From positions 1 through 35,380 of the forward strand of contig QNFX01000023.1 in NCBI GenBank assembly GCA_003650125.1: 35,380 nucleotides of DNA. Direction: 5' to 3'. The translations under genes and the position numbers were made by a program. The notes under the pieces are model-generated. The model saw nothing but the letters and a program-made list of their open reading frames with translations. It was not told where the DNA came from and searched no databases. Origin of the DNA: Campylobacterota bacterium (GTDB lineage Bacteria > Bdellovibrionota > Bacteriovoracia > Bacteriovoracales > Bacteriovoracaceae). Of the stretch, positions 8,845 to 16,821 are shown one piece after another. The stretch's first letter is position 1. Each line of letters opens with the position of its first letter.

Positions 8845-9578
8845 CTCAGGGCCTTTCTTTTTTCTACAAAAATCACCGTTAAAAATACCACTCCAAAAGG
8901 GAGTGCTAAAAGGTTTATAATGGGCACACCGATTAAAACCAACATTAGTGCTCCTGATAGAAAATAAGACAAAAAGTTATTTGCAAGATCTTTTATACAA
9001 CCCCCCAGGCCTAACTCTTTTCTCGACCAACTATAATCGACAAATTGAATAGCTAAGAGAATTGCTGAAATGATAATGGTTCCTATCTGGCCCCCGGGAA
9101 TTAACCCGATGAAAAGAGAAAAGATTGTCAGTGTTAAGATAAAGATTACTTTTTTTATTTCATTAAAAATAATAGAGGCATACCTTTTAAAGGTAGCAGA
9201 AAATGTTTTTTCAAAATCTTCACTTGTTTTACCGGTAAGAAGTTTTTCCGTTCGGGAGCTGATCATATCATTAAATGGACTGGCGATTAGGGAGACTAAG
9301 AGGACAAAGGTGAAGTTGATGACAAAAAATAAGGTGATGGTAGTTAAAGCGACGATGAGCCAGTAAAAGACCTCGATCCCTAAGGTATTTGAAAGATAAC
9401 CTGTGAGCCATTCTTTAGATTTTGTTAACAGGTCACCATAGAGCCAATAACCAAGAAAGTAGTAAAGAATCGATCCTATTAAGACTGGAATCATACTTAA
9501 AATAAATATCCATTTGTCTTTAAAAAGAAAGAGCGCCTTTTTCATGGAGGTGATAGTGAGGATAAACTGATTGATCAT
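8841..9578 (-). CDS. EI24/CysZ-like inner-membrane protein
   Basis: A 245-residue membrane protein with several long hydrophobic segments (about residues 20-45, 65-95, 135-185 and 205-240). The stretch LVSLIASPFNDMISSRTEKLLTG between membrane segments 2 and 3 is typical of the EI24/CysZ family. CysZ is linked to sulfate uptake in enterobacteria, but no sulfate gene is near, so the substrate is open and no symbol is given. ATG 9578 overlaps the stop of the upstream DUF309 gene by 4 nt, so the two are co-expressed. Confidence 0.8.
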   Translation of the reverse strand: MINQFILTITSMKKALFLFKDKWIFILSMIPVLIGSILYYFLGYWLYGDLLTKSKEWLTGYLSNTLGIEVFYWLIVALTTITLFFVINFTFVLLVSLIASPFNDMISSRTEKLLTGKTSEDFEKTFSATFKRYASIIFNEIKKVIFILTLTIFSLFIGLIPGGQIGTIIISAILLAIQFVDYSWSRKELGLGGCIKDLANNFLSYFLSGALMLVLIGVPIINLLALPFGVVFLTVIFVEKRKALS

Positions 9579-9979
9579 TTTTCTACCTTTTTAAATTTAA
9601 AAGTGTGAAGTTCGTTAAAGTCTTTAAGTGTCGGTTTATCTGGAATATTTCTTACTAATTTTTTAAAACGATTCCAGGAAAGGTTGTGATTTAAAAATGG
9701 TGTCTCCACCTCATATTCCTCACATTTTATAAGTTTATGTTTGGCCTTTTTCCACATCCCCTCTGCGCCTAGTATATTTTCTCCTTCTTTATGATAGAGG
9801 GCCGTGGCCACTTGGATGATGGCCCAGTAAATATACCTGACGTTATCATGGGCCTCTTCCATCCAGGGGTCTTCAAGCTCTTCATGGCATTCCCAGAATT
9901 TTCCCTGATTATAGAGCTCTATGCCTCTTGAAATATCTGTTAAGTGTGCTTTTTTAAATTTGCTCATGACTAAGGTCAT
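9575..9979 (-). CDS. DUF309 family protein
   Basis: A 134-residue helical protein with the DUF309 hallmark GIELYNQGKFWECHEELEDPW (glycine, then a conserved Glu-Cys-His-Glu with a following Trp) and the helix YIYWAIIQVATALYH. The biochemical role of this family is not established. Two in-frame ATG starts exist (9979 and 9967) and neither has a good Shine-Dalgarno sequence; the shorter form MSKFKKAH is equally possible. It forms a two-gene unit with the EI24-like protein and is divergent from hisC across 56 nt. Confidence 0.82.
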   Translation of the reverse strand: MTLVMSKFKKAHLTDISRGIELYNQGKFWECHEELEDPWMEEAHDNVRYIYWAIIQVATALYHKEGENILGAEGMWKKAKHKLIKCEEYEVETPFLNHNLSWNRFKKLVRNIPDKPTLKDFNELHTFKFKKVEK

Positions 9980-10035
9980 TATATTAGGTTAATGAGAAGA
10001 TTACATTCAAAAATTAATTTGATATAAGGCGTGCA

Positions 10036-11172
10036 ATGAATAAATTAGCAGAAACCCTAGTTCCATCGTATATCCAAAATCTCAGACCTTATTCCGCCGG
10101 TAAGCCTATTGAAGAGCTAGCACGGGAGAAGGGCCTTAAGAAAATCTCTAAACTAGCGAGTAATGAAAATCCTCTAGGTCCATCCCCTTTTGCGGTGCGT
10201 GAGATGACTAATGGTCTGTGGGAGCTCAATCGCTACCCTGATATGCATGCCTACAAACTAAAGAAGGCCTTGAGTGATCTCTATAAGCTTAAAATGGAAA
10301 ATATTATTCTAGGAAGTGGCAGTGAAGGAATCATGGGAATGATTGCTAAGACATTTTTGCGACCTGATCAAGAGATATTAACCAGTGAAAATACTTTTAT
10401 TGGTTTTTATATCCTAGCACGAGCAGTGGGTGCCAAGCTCAAGATGGTGCCACTTAAAAACTATAAGTTTGATGTTAAAAAAATGGCCGAGGCGATAGAT
10501 GACAAAATTAAAATTATCTATCTGGCCAATCCCAACAACCCCACGGGAACTTTTATTACCAAAGAGGAATTTGATTATTTAATGGATCATGTTCCAGATC
10601 ACGTCTTAGTGATTTTAGATGAGGCCTATTTTGAATTTGCCCAAGATGATCCTACTTATCCTGATTCTATGAATTATCGCTATGATAATGTCATCACTCT
10701 TAGAACTTTTTCAAAAGCATATGGTTTAGCAGGGGTTAGAATTGGTTATGGCTTTGCTCATGAAGATCTGATTGAACAACTGACAAAAGTAAAACTTCCT
10801 TTTGAGCCAAATTTAATCGCTCAACTTGGCGCCTGTGGTGCCTTGATGGATACTCCTCATCTGAAAAGAACTCTGGAAAACAATAAAAAACAATTTTCTA
10901 GAACTTTTGATTTTTTACAGAAAAAAGATTTTAATCCGGTTCCTTCTGTCACCAATTTCATCTGTTTTAAAACAGGCTCTAGTGAAGCATCTGATTGGAT
11001 GAACAATCACCTACTAGACCTAGGTGTTATAATTCGCGCCTTAAAATCAAACGAAATGCCCGAATATGTTCGAGTTTCTATTGGAACCCCAAATGAAATG
11101 AATCATTTCTTTGAAGCAATGGAAAAAATATTGCCTGAATATAATAAAAAATTTGGCAGGCCTACGTGTTAG
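10036..11172 (+). CDS. hisC: HisC-type aminotransferase (histidinol-phosphate/aromatic), class I/II PLP fold
   Basis: A PLP-dependent aminotransferase of 378 residues with the HisC-family landmarks. These are SNENPLGPSP near residue 42, LANPNNPTG at 163-171, the cofactor-contacting Asp in LDEAY at 195, and the Schiff-base Lys227 in TFSKAYGLAGVRIGYG. The family makes histidinol phosphate from imidazole-acetol phosphate, but many members also transaminate tyrosine and phenylalanine. Here no his gene is nearby. The next genes are homogentisate-pathway genes, so an aromatic aminotransferase role feeding that pathway is my preferred reading; this is inference from context. AAGG lies 6 nt before ATG 10036. 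The following gene begins inside its last codons. Confidence 0.9.
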   Translation: MNKLAETLVPSYIQNLRPYSAGKPIEELAREKGLKKISKLASNENPLGPSPFAVREMTNGLWELNRYPDMHAYKLKKALSDLYKLKMENIILGSGSEGIMGMIAKTFLRPDQEILTSENTFIGFYILARAVGAKLKMVPLKNYKFDVKKMAEAIDDKIKIIYLANPNNPTGTFITKEEFDYLMDHVPDHVLVILDEAYFEFAQDDPTYPDSMNYRYDNVITLRTFSKAYGLAGVRIGYGFAHEDLIEQLTKVKLPFEPNLIAQLGACGALMDTPHLKRTLENNKKQFSRTFDFLQKKDFNPVPSVTNFICFKTGSSEASDWMNNHLLDLGVIIRALKSNEMPEYVRVSIGTPNEMNHFFEAMEKILPEYNKKFGRPTC

Positions 11173-11957
11173 TTAGCGAATATCAAATAAAAACACCATA
11201 TGAGCTAAAAACACGAATTGGCATCGTCTTTAAAGATGGAACGCTGCTAGATCCCAATCTTGTTTGGCGTGGAGATTATGAAAGGGAAGGTTTTCTAAGC
11301 TGTAAGGATAAGGCCGATAGAGTGATTCCTGAAGGCCTCGCAGAGCTTTTAACTTTTTCTGATAATCCCATTGATTCCTTAAGAGATAGCTATGGCCTTT
11401 ACCTATTCTTACAAAAAGTTGGAGTGGATTCGACTTTAGAAGGTTTTAGTTTTTTAAAAGAAGTTGGCAGTGAAGGAATATCTCTTCCCGCTATTGCAGA
11501 GATCCCCTGGACTTATGATGAAGAAAAAATCGACGTTGAGGTAGGTATTGCACTTATGACAAGTGGTGAGGCCACTAACTTAGACAGTGAAAAAGCTCAC
11601 GATCACCTATTTGCGCTAAATTTATATCAAAAGTTTGGAGATTTAATAACCTATGGAAAATATTGGGTTACCGTTGATGATTTTGAAGATCTTCCTGGAC
11701 TCAAATTCTCCATTTTAAAAAATGATCATATTTTAGAAGAGCTAACCCTAACAGGTTATATCAATGAGCTAAGCGAGAGTTTAAGTGCTCATTCAAAAAA
11801 AGGCTGGATCCTCCCAGGAGACATTATCTATCTTAAGTCTTCACAAAAAACTGTTGCGGTGGAACCTGGTGATCAGCTTGAATTAAATATTCCAGAAATA
11901 ATGAATTTAAAAAATAACTTAGGAACCCCTATAAAGGGAAAACTTTGGGAGATTTAA
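11166..11957 (+). CDS. reduced FAH-fold protein in the tyrosine-catabolism operon
   Basis: A 263-residue protein that resembles the fumarylacetoacetate hydrolase superfamily end to end. The N-terminal part (RIGIVFKDGTLLDPNLVW, then IPEGLAELLTF) matches the small FAH N-domain. The C-terminal part (IDVEVGIALM, then GWILPGDIIYLKSSQ and AVEPGDQLELNIPEI) matches the FAH core. It is about 60 residues shorter than the true fumarylacetoacetase downstream. By eye it keeps only one of the three core acidic metal ligands: the E-x-E pair reads Asp-Val-Glu, and the Asp of the N-D-x-S segment is missing. It may therefore be non-catalytic or act on another substrate. GTG 11166 overlaps the hisC stop, and its stop lies 2 nt before hmgA. 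Confidence 0.72.
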   Translation: MLVSEYQIKTPYELKTRIGIVFKDGTLLDPNLVWRGDYEREGFLSCKDKADRVIPEGLAELLTFSDNPIDSLRDSYGLYLFLQKVGVDSTLEGFSFLKEVGSEGISLPAIAEIPWTYDEEKIDVEVGIALMTSGEATNLDSEKAHDHLFALNLYQKFGDLITYGKYWVTVDDFEDLPGLKFSILKNDHILEELTLTGYINELSESLSAHSKKGWILPGDIIYLKSSQKTVAVEPGDQLELNIPEIMNLKNNLGTPIKGKLWEI

Positions 11958-11959
11958 CT

Positions 11960-13036
11960 ATGGAAAGCTATAAAGCTAGTGGCATTTACACAAAACAGGC
12001 CCATGTAAAAATACCTGAAGGTCTTTATGAAGAAGAACACGGTAGAGAAGGATTTTTTGGCAGAGTCAGCCAGCTCTATCATAAAAACCCGCCAGTTGGA
12101 TGGACCAATATTGAAGGCGATTTAAAACCAAGATTTTTAGCTCCCACTTTTAAAGATGGTTTTAAAAATCTCTTTTACAATGATGATGTTGAGGTCAGTA
12201 TAGGTCTTTTAAAAGAAACTCCTCTGAGCTTTTGGCGAAATGCTGATTTTGATGAACTTTATTTTATACATGATGGAACTGGAAAAATTGAAACCTGCTA
12301 TGGTCACCTAACTTATAAAAAAGGCGATTATATCATCATGCCAAGAGGAACAACTTATAAGTTTTATATAAGCTCTAGCTCCAAGATTTTAAAGATTGAA
12401 TCAAACTCTGAGTTTGAAGACCCTACTCGTGGAATTATGGGACCTAATGCCTTATATGATCAAACTGCAATTGAAACACCTGAAGCTGAAGTGGGTAGCG
12501 AGCAAAACCTTAGTGAATATCATGTAGAAATTAAAAGATTGGGAAAAACTACCCTCGTTACCTATCCTTTTAATCCTCTTGATGTTGCTGGTTGGAAAGG
12601 TAGTGTTTATCCAAAAAAGCTCTCTATTTATGATATCTGTCCGGTAATGAGCCATCGCTATCATATGCCACCAAGTGCACATACAACCTTTTTGTGTAAA
12701 AACTTTATCGTGTGCTCATTTGTGGCAAGGCCTTTAGAGGATACCAGTGAGGGAGTACTAAAAGTCCCTTTTTATCATAGTAATATTGACTACGATGAGA
12801 TCCTTTTTTACCACCAAGGAAATTTTTTCAGTCGAGATAATATTGAGGCGGGAGCATTTACCTTACATCCGCAAGGTATTCATCATGGGCCTCATCCGAA
12901 GGCCTTTGACAACGTTGACGATAAGACTCACACGGATGAGTTTGCCGTGATGATTGATACCAGGCGACCGATGCATACTTCAAAGTTTTTCAAAGAGCAT
13001 GAAGATAAAGATTATTGGAAAAGTTGGATGTCTTAA
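11960..13036 (+). CDS. hmgA: homogentisate 1,2-dioxygenase
   Basis: A cupin-type iron dioxygenase of 358 residues that opens the homogentisate ring to 4-maleylacetoacetate, the central step of tyrosine/phenylalanine breakdown. Family landmarks include RNADFDELYFIHDG, GDYIIMPRGTTY, and the C-terminal metal region HSNIDYDEILFYHQGNF followed by LHPQGIHHGPHP, which supply the His/Glu ligands. It belongs to the shorter bacterial form, not the ~430-residue proteobacterial one. ATG 11960 is preferred over the upstream TTG 11945, because GGGAG (11947-11951) lies 8 nt before it. The stop interlocks over 4 nt with the convergent maiA stop. Confidence 0.92.
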   Translation: MESYKASGIYTKQAHVKIPEGLYEEEHGREGFFGRVSQLYHKNPPVGWTNIEGDLKPRFLAPTFKDGFKNLFYNDDVEVSIGLLKETPLSFWRNADFDELYFIHDGTGKIETCYGHLTYKKGDYIIMPRGTTYKFYISSSSKILKIESNSEFEDPTRGIMGPNALYDQTAIETPEAEVGSEQNLSEYHVEIKRLGKTTLVTYPFNPLDVAGWKGSVYPKKLSIYDICPVMSHRYHMPPSAHTTFLCKNFIVCSFVARPLEDTSEGVLKVPFYHSNIDYDEILFYHQGNFFSRDNIEAGAFTLHPQGIHHGPHPKAFDNVDDKTHTDEFAVMIDTRRPMHTSKFFKEHEDKDYWKSWMS

Positions 13037-13656
13037 GAGGCGTCCGGCTGATTTTCAGGAAGAGCGTCTTTAAAGGCCTGATGTTCCAGGCAATTTTCAT
13101 TAATTTTTTTGATGGTAGGAAACTGTTCCATATCCACATTAAATCTCATGGCATTATAAACTTGGGGAACTAAGAACATATCTGCTGCTGAAAGCGAGTC
13201 ATCTAGACAGTATTGAGATGCGGTTTTAGCGAGTGAATTTTCAAACGCCTTAAGGCCCTCTTCGATCCAATACTTACCCCATTCCATTTTATCAATTTTT
13301 CCCTCTATATATTTAAGCACCTTTAGGTTTTGAATTGGTTGAATCCCGGAGTTGATCACCTCACAAAGTTGAATGCACTCGGCCCTTCTTTCAGGGTTAC
13401 TGGGAAAGATCGGGGGATTTGGCCATTTTCTATCGAGATACATCATAATGGCCATGGATTGCCCCAGAGCCAAGTCTTCTAACACAAGTAAGGGAACCTC
13501 TCCCTTGGGGTTTAGTAATTTATACTCATCGCTATTTTGCTCATCTTTGACGAGATGGACAGGCCTTATTTCATAGTCAATATTTTTAAAATTCAGGACA
13601 ATTCTCACCCGATAAGAGCTGGAACTTCTCCAGTAGCTATACAGTATTGGTTTGAT
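13033..13656 (-). CDS. maiA: maleylacetoacetate isomerase (zeta-class GST), non-standard start codon
   Basis: A glutathione S-transferase of zeta class that turns maleylacetoacetate into fumarylacetoacetate with glutathione. The body has NFKNIDYEIRPVHLVKDE, LLNPKGEVPLLV, QSMAIMMYLD and LSAADMFLVPQVYNA. The first standard start codon is GTG 13608, but the frame upstream reads ILYSYWRSSSSYR before VRIVLNF. This is the conserved first strand and the Ser-rich active-site loop of the family, so the gene must begin earlier. No ATG, GTG or TTG occurs between those residues and the in-frame stop at 13678-13680. A Shine-Dalgarno sequence AGAGGGG (13664-13670) sits 7 nt before ATC 13654-13656, which I take as the start, giving 207 residues. 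A sequencing error at that codon is the alternative. Confidence 0.85.
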   Translation of the reverse strand: MKPILYSYWRSSSSYRVRIVLNFKNIDYEIRPVHLVKDEQNSDEYKLLNPKGEVPLLVLEDLALGQSMAIMMYLDRKWPNPPIFPSNPERRAECIQLCEVINSGIQPIQNLKVLKYIEGKIDKMEWGKYWIEEGLKAFENSLAKTASQYCLDDSLSAADMFLVPQVYNAMRFNVDMEQFPTIKKINENCLEHQAFKDALPENQPDAS

Positions 13657-13684
13657 TGAAATACCCCTCTTATTGGTTTATAAG
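13656..13684 (+). promoter_or_regulatory. candidate sigma70 promoter of fahA, overlapping the maiA start
   Basis: TTGAAA (13656-13661), a 17-bp spacer and TATAAG (13679-13684) lie 33 nt before ATG 13718. The -35 box and spacer cover the start codon and ribosome-binding site of the divergent maiA, so transcription in the two directions may interfere. Confidence 0.6.
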
Positions 13685-13717
13685 AAGTCTATTAAAGCAA
13701 TAAACATAAGGCAAGAT

Positions 13718-14692
13718 ATGAAACTAGGATCCTTAAAAACAAGCTCAAGAGATGGTGAACTAATTGTTGTAAGTCGAGACAATAAAAAGGGAGTCAAAGT
13801 TTTTGAAATAGCAAAAACAATGCAACAGCTAATGGAAAATTGGGCCGAGCTGGCCCCTAGACTTGAAAAAATTTACAATGATTTAAATGAAGGGGATATT
13901 GAGAGTTTTGAGATTAATGAACAAGATATGCACTCACCACTTCCCAGAGCTTATCAATGGCTTGATGGCTCTGCTTATATTCAACATATTATTTTAGTTA
14001 GAAAAGCAAGAAATGCTGAACCTCCAGAAACTCTAAAAGACGTCCCTCTAATGTATCAAGGACTCTCAGATAAATTCCTAGCTCCCAGAGAAGATATCCC
14101 CTACGTGGATAATGCCTGGGGACTCGACCTTGAGGGTGAAGTTGGAGTTATTCTAGATAGAGTACCCCTAGGAACTAAGGCCGCTGATGCCCATAAATAT
14201 ATTAAACTTGTGGTAATTATAAATGATGTTTCACTAAGAGGACTTATACCTGCTGAACTAAAAAATGGTTTTGGCTTTCTTCAGGGAAAACCAGCATCTG
14301 CCCACGCTCCATTTGCCATCACTCCTGATGAACTCGGAGAGCACTGGAAGGATGGAAGAGTTCACCTACCACTAAATAGTGAGATCAACGGGAAATTTTT
14401 TGGAAATCCAGATGCAGGAGATATGTGGTTCTCTTTCTATCAATTGATTGAGCATGCTGCTAAGACTCGTGAGTTATCTGCGGGAACTATTCTTGGCAGT
14501 GGAACCGTTGCCAACGTTGATGAATCAAAAGGACAAAGTTGTCTGGCCGAAATCAGAATGAAAGAGAAAATTAAAACAGGAAAGATAAGTACCCCCTTTT
14601 TAACAGAGGGTGATACCGTAAAAATTGAAATGCTTGACCCTGAGGGTAATAACCTCTTTGGGACAATATTTCAAAAAGTAGTTAAGGTCTAA
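13718..14692 (+). CDS. fahA: fumarylacetoacetase
   Basis: A 324-residue fumarylacetoacetate hydrolase of the bacterial type, cleaving fumarylacetoacetate to fumarate and acetoacetate, the last step of homogentisate breakdown. Strong family text includes SPLPRAYQWLDGSAY, LVRKARNAEPPE and PLMYQGLSDKFLAPRE. It also includes GFGFLQGKPASAHAP, HLPLNSEINGKFFG and ILGSGTVANVDESKGQSCLAE. Likely metal ligands are Glu139 and Glu141 in LEGEVGV and Asp170 in NDVSLR; His90 is the likely base. The frame is open back to 13652, but ATG 13718 has AAGG 6 nt upstream and the family's usual start (MKLGSLK). It is divergent from maiA and convergent with tig. Confidence 0.94.
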   Translation: MKLGSLKTSSRDGELIVVSRDNKKGVKVFEIAKTMQQLMENWAELAPRLEKIYNDLNEGDIESFEINEQDMHSPLPRAYQWLDGSAYIQHIILVRKARNAEPPETLKDVPLMYQGLSDKFLAPREDIPYVDNAWGLDLEGEVGVILDRVPLGTKAADAHKYIKLVVIINDVSLRGLIPAELKNGFGFLQGKPASAHAPFAITPDELGEHWKDGRVHLPLNSEINGKFFGNPDAGDMWFSFYQLIEHAAKTRELSAGTILGSGTVANVDESKGQSCLAEIRMKEKIKTGKISTPFLTEGDTVKIEMLDPEGNNLFGTIFQKVVKV

Positions 14693-14703
14693 GAGACCTT
14701 AAC
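14681..14703. terminator. inverted repeat over the interlocked fahA and tig stop codons
   Basis: A perfect 10-bp inverted repeat GTTAAGGTCT/AGACCTTAAC (14681-14690 and 14694-14703) with a 3-nt loop spans both stop codons of the convergent pair. Short T-rich tracts follow on each strand but there is no clean U-run, so it is a possible two-way terminator or 3'-end stabiliser. Confidence 0.45.
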
Positions 14704-15972
14704 TTCTTCCATTATCTTTTTGAAAGTTTTCTCTTCTCGAAGAGAAAACATCATATTTTTCTTGGCCTCAGCATTACCGTCATAGAACTTTTTAATGTCA
14801 GCTACTTCCATGCCAAATTGTTGGGCAGACTCTGAAAGTTTTTCTTCAAAGTCAGCTTCACTAGTTTCAATGTTATATTTTTTGGTCAAAGTATCAAGTA
14901 CTAGAGATGCTCTAACTTGAAACTCAGCTTTAGTGCTAAGGTCACCAGCAAATTTTTCAAAGTAATCTTTAACCATACTTTCGTTATAACCTTGTTTAGA
15001 AAGATTTTCCCGCATATCTTTTTCAAGGAATTCTTTTTGTCTCTCGACCATGGTCTGTGGCACATCAAAAGCAGACTCTGTAACAATCTTTTTAATAATC
15101 TCTTCTTTTAGCCCCTCTTCTGATTGTCTTTCTTTTTGTGAAGCAATTACTTCTCTATTTTTTTCATCAAGTTCGGCCTCTGACTCTACACCAAGAGATT
15201 TTAGAAGTTCTTCAGAAAATTCTGGGTATTTTTTTTCTTTAATTTCAAGCAGCTCAACTTCAAATGTTACTTTTTCATTTTTCAGTGAAGGCTCATGATA
15301 ATCTTCCGGAAAAGTCAGATCGATATTTTTATTCTCAGAGGATTTCATTCCAATCATTTGCTCTTCAAATCCTGGAATAAATCTTCCCGACCCGATTTGC
15401 AATTCAAAATCCTTACCTTTCATATTATCCGGTCTTGAGCCATCTGCTCGCACACCTTCAAAGTTAAAGATGGCGAAGTGATCTTTTGCAAGTTCTGTCT
15501 TTTTATCTTCTACCGGTGCCATTTCAACCTTACTCTCAAGAGCTTGTTTTTTGGCAGCTTCAACTTCATCACTGGTCACTTCAAATGTTTCTTTAGTGAA
15601 AGAAAATTTAGTTAAATCAGGAAGAGTTACTTCTGGGAAAATTTCTACCACAACATCAAAAGATACCGTCTTACCTTGCTCATATTTAACATTTTCAAAT
15701 GATGGCTGACCGACAAAGTTGATTTTTTCTTTTTCCACAGCACCCCAGAACTCATCTTGAATGAAGTGATTTAGTGCATCTGATTCAATCTGTGGCCCAT
15801 ATAGTTGTTTCACCATATCAAGTGGAGCATGTCCGGCCCTAAACCCTTTCATAGAAACAGATTTTTGCTTCTCTTTTACGGCCTTTTCTATTTGCGGGGC
15901 CAAATCTAGGGTTTCATAATTAAAGATAAGTTTTTTGGTGCATCCATTTACGGACTCTACATTATAAGTCAT
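14689..15972 (-). CDS. tig: trigger factor (ribosome-bound chaperone)
   Basis: A 427-residue trigger factor: a chaperone and peptidyl-prolyl isomerase that docks at the ribosomal exit tunnel. The N-terminal ribosome-binding signature GFRAGHAP is at residues 43-50. The FKBP-like domain follows (KDHFAIFNFEGVRADG, then LQIGSGRFIPGFEEQMIG and LTFPEDYHEPSLKNEKVTFE). The C-terminal half is the helical substrate cradle. The frame is open 8 codons further, but ATG 15970-15972 has AGAGGA at good spacing and gives the normal N-terminus MTYNVESV. It lies 78 nt after the truA stop. No clp or lon gene follows on its downstream side, where fahA converges. Confidence 0.96.
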   Translation of the reverse strand: MTYNVESVNGCTKKLIFNYETLDLAPQIEKAVKEKQKSVSMKGFRAGHAPLDMVKQLYGPQIESDALNHFIQDEFWGAVEKEKINFVGQPSFENVKYEQGKTVSFDVVVEIFPEVTLPDLTKFSFTKETFEVTSDEVEAAKKQALESKVEMAPVEDKKTELAKDHFAIFNFEGVRADGSRPDNMKGKDFELQIGSGRFIPGFEEQMIGMKSSENKNIDLTFPEDYHEPSLKNEKVTFEVELLEIKEKKYPEFSEELLKSLGVESEAELDEKNREVIASQKERQSEEGLKEEIIKKIVTESAFDVPQTMVERQKEFLEKDMRENLSKQGYNESMVKDYFEKFAGDLSTKAEFQVRASLVLDTLTKKYNIETSEADFEEKLSESAQQFGMEVADIKKFYDGNAEAKKNMMFSLREEKTFKKIMEEVKVS

Positions 15973-16050
15973 ATGATCCTCTTTCTTGCGTTGCAACTAA
16001 GATTTAATAAAGCAACATACTGGCCAGAATGGACCTATAAGTCAATGTAG

Positions 16051-16815
16051 TTATGCAAATTGAATTTCTGTCAGATATAGCCCTTGAGGTGGGGCCACAG
16101 GGCCTACTTTCCCTACTTTTTTCTTATCAATGGCAGCTTGCAAATCATCGAGGGTGATCTTTTTTCGACCTAAATTCCAAAGAGATCCCATCATCAATCG
16201 AACCATCTGTTTTAAAAATCCAGTGCCCTTGATCTCTAAGCAGTAGTAGGGAAACTCTCCCCAAGGGCCCTGAGAATTTAGTTCTTTTAACTCGATCTCT
16301 AGAATTTCTCGAGTGGTGGTGGGCACATCAGTCCCCATACAACGAAAGTTAGCGAAATCATGAGTTCCCAGGAATAATTTGGCACCCTCTCTCATCAATT
16401 CAATATCTAAAAGGGCCGGTGCTTGCACGATAAGATCTCGGGAAAAGGGAGATACCTTATCGGTAAACAGATAATTATATCTTTTCCATTTGGAATCTCT
16501 TAGAGGGTGAAAATGGGCGGTTGAGGCCTTAGCACCTAATATTTTAATATCCTCCGGGAGGAGGGAATTTAGACCATCTACCAGTCCTTTAAGAGGGAGC
16601 TCCAGCGGAAGATCTGCCTTAAAAACTTGGGCCTTGGCGTGGACTCCAGAATCGGTTCTACTGGCGCCTAAAGTCTTTAAATCATCAGATTTACAAAGCT
16701 TTTCTAGGGCGTGATTAATTTCTCCCTGAATGGTTTTACCACGGGGTTGAATCTGCCAGCCAAAATAATTTTGGCCCCGATATTCGGTGCTAATTTGATA
16801 ATAAAATTTTTTCAT
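16051..16815 (-). CDS. truA: tRNA pseudouridine(38-40) synthase
   Basis: A 254-residue TruA that isomerises uridines 38-40 in the tRNA anticodon stem. The catalytic aspartate is Asp55 in LGASRTDSGVHA. Other family segments are YRGQNYFGWQ near the N-terminus, LNSLLPEDI, HFHPLRDSKWKRYNY, FLGTHDFANFRCMG and GTGFLKQMVRLMMG. The length is normal. It starts 6 nt after the stop of the outer-membrane protein gene, as the last gene of the run that begins at pyrH. Confidence 0.97.
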   Translation of the reverse strand: MKKFYYQISTEYRGQNYFGWQIQPRGKTIQGEINHALEKLCKSDDLKTLGASRTDSGVHAKAQVFKADLPLELPLKGLVDGLNSLLPEDIKILGAKASTAHFHPLRDSKWKRYNYLFTDKVSPFSRDLIVQAPALLDIELMREGAKLFLGTHDFANFRCMGTDVPTTTREILEIELKELNSQGPWGEFPYYCLEIKGTGFLKQMVRLMMGSLWNLGRKKITLDDLQAAIDKKKVGKVGPVAPPQGLYLTEIQFA

Positions 16816-16821
16816 ATTTAC

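Noticed and set aside
10036-11172. hisC as evidence for a histidine biosynthesis operon
   Set aside because: No other his gene is in the window and the following genes belong to homogentisate breakdown.
13033-13608. maiA as a 191-residue protein starting at GTG 13608
   Set aside because: It would drop the conserved first strand and the Ser-rich loop that are encoded in frame just upstream.
15050-15298. Plus-strand Ser/Phe-rich ORF over tig
   Set aside because: The Ser- and Phe-rich composition is a typical shadow of Glu/Lys-rich trigger factor codons on the other strand.
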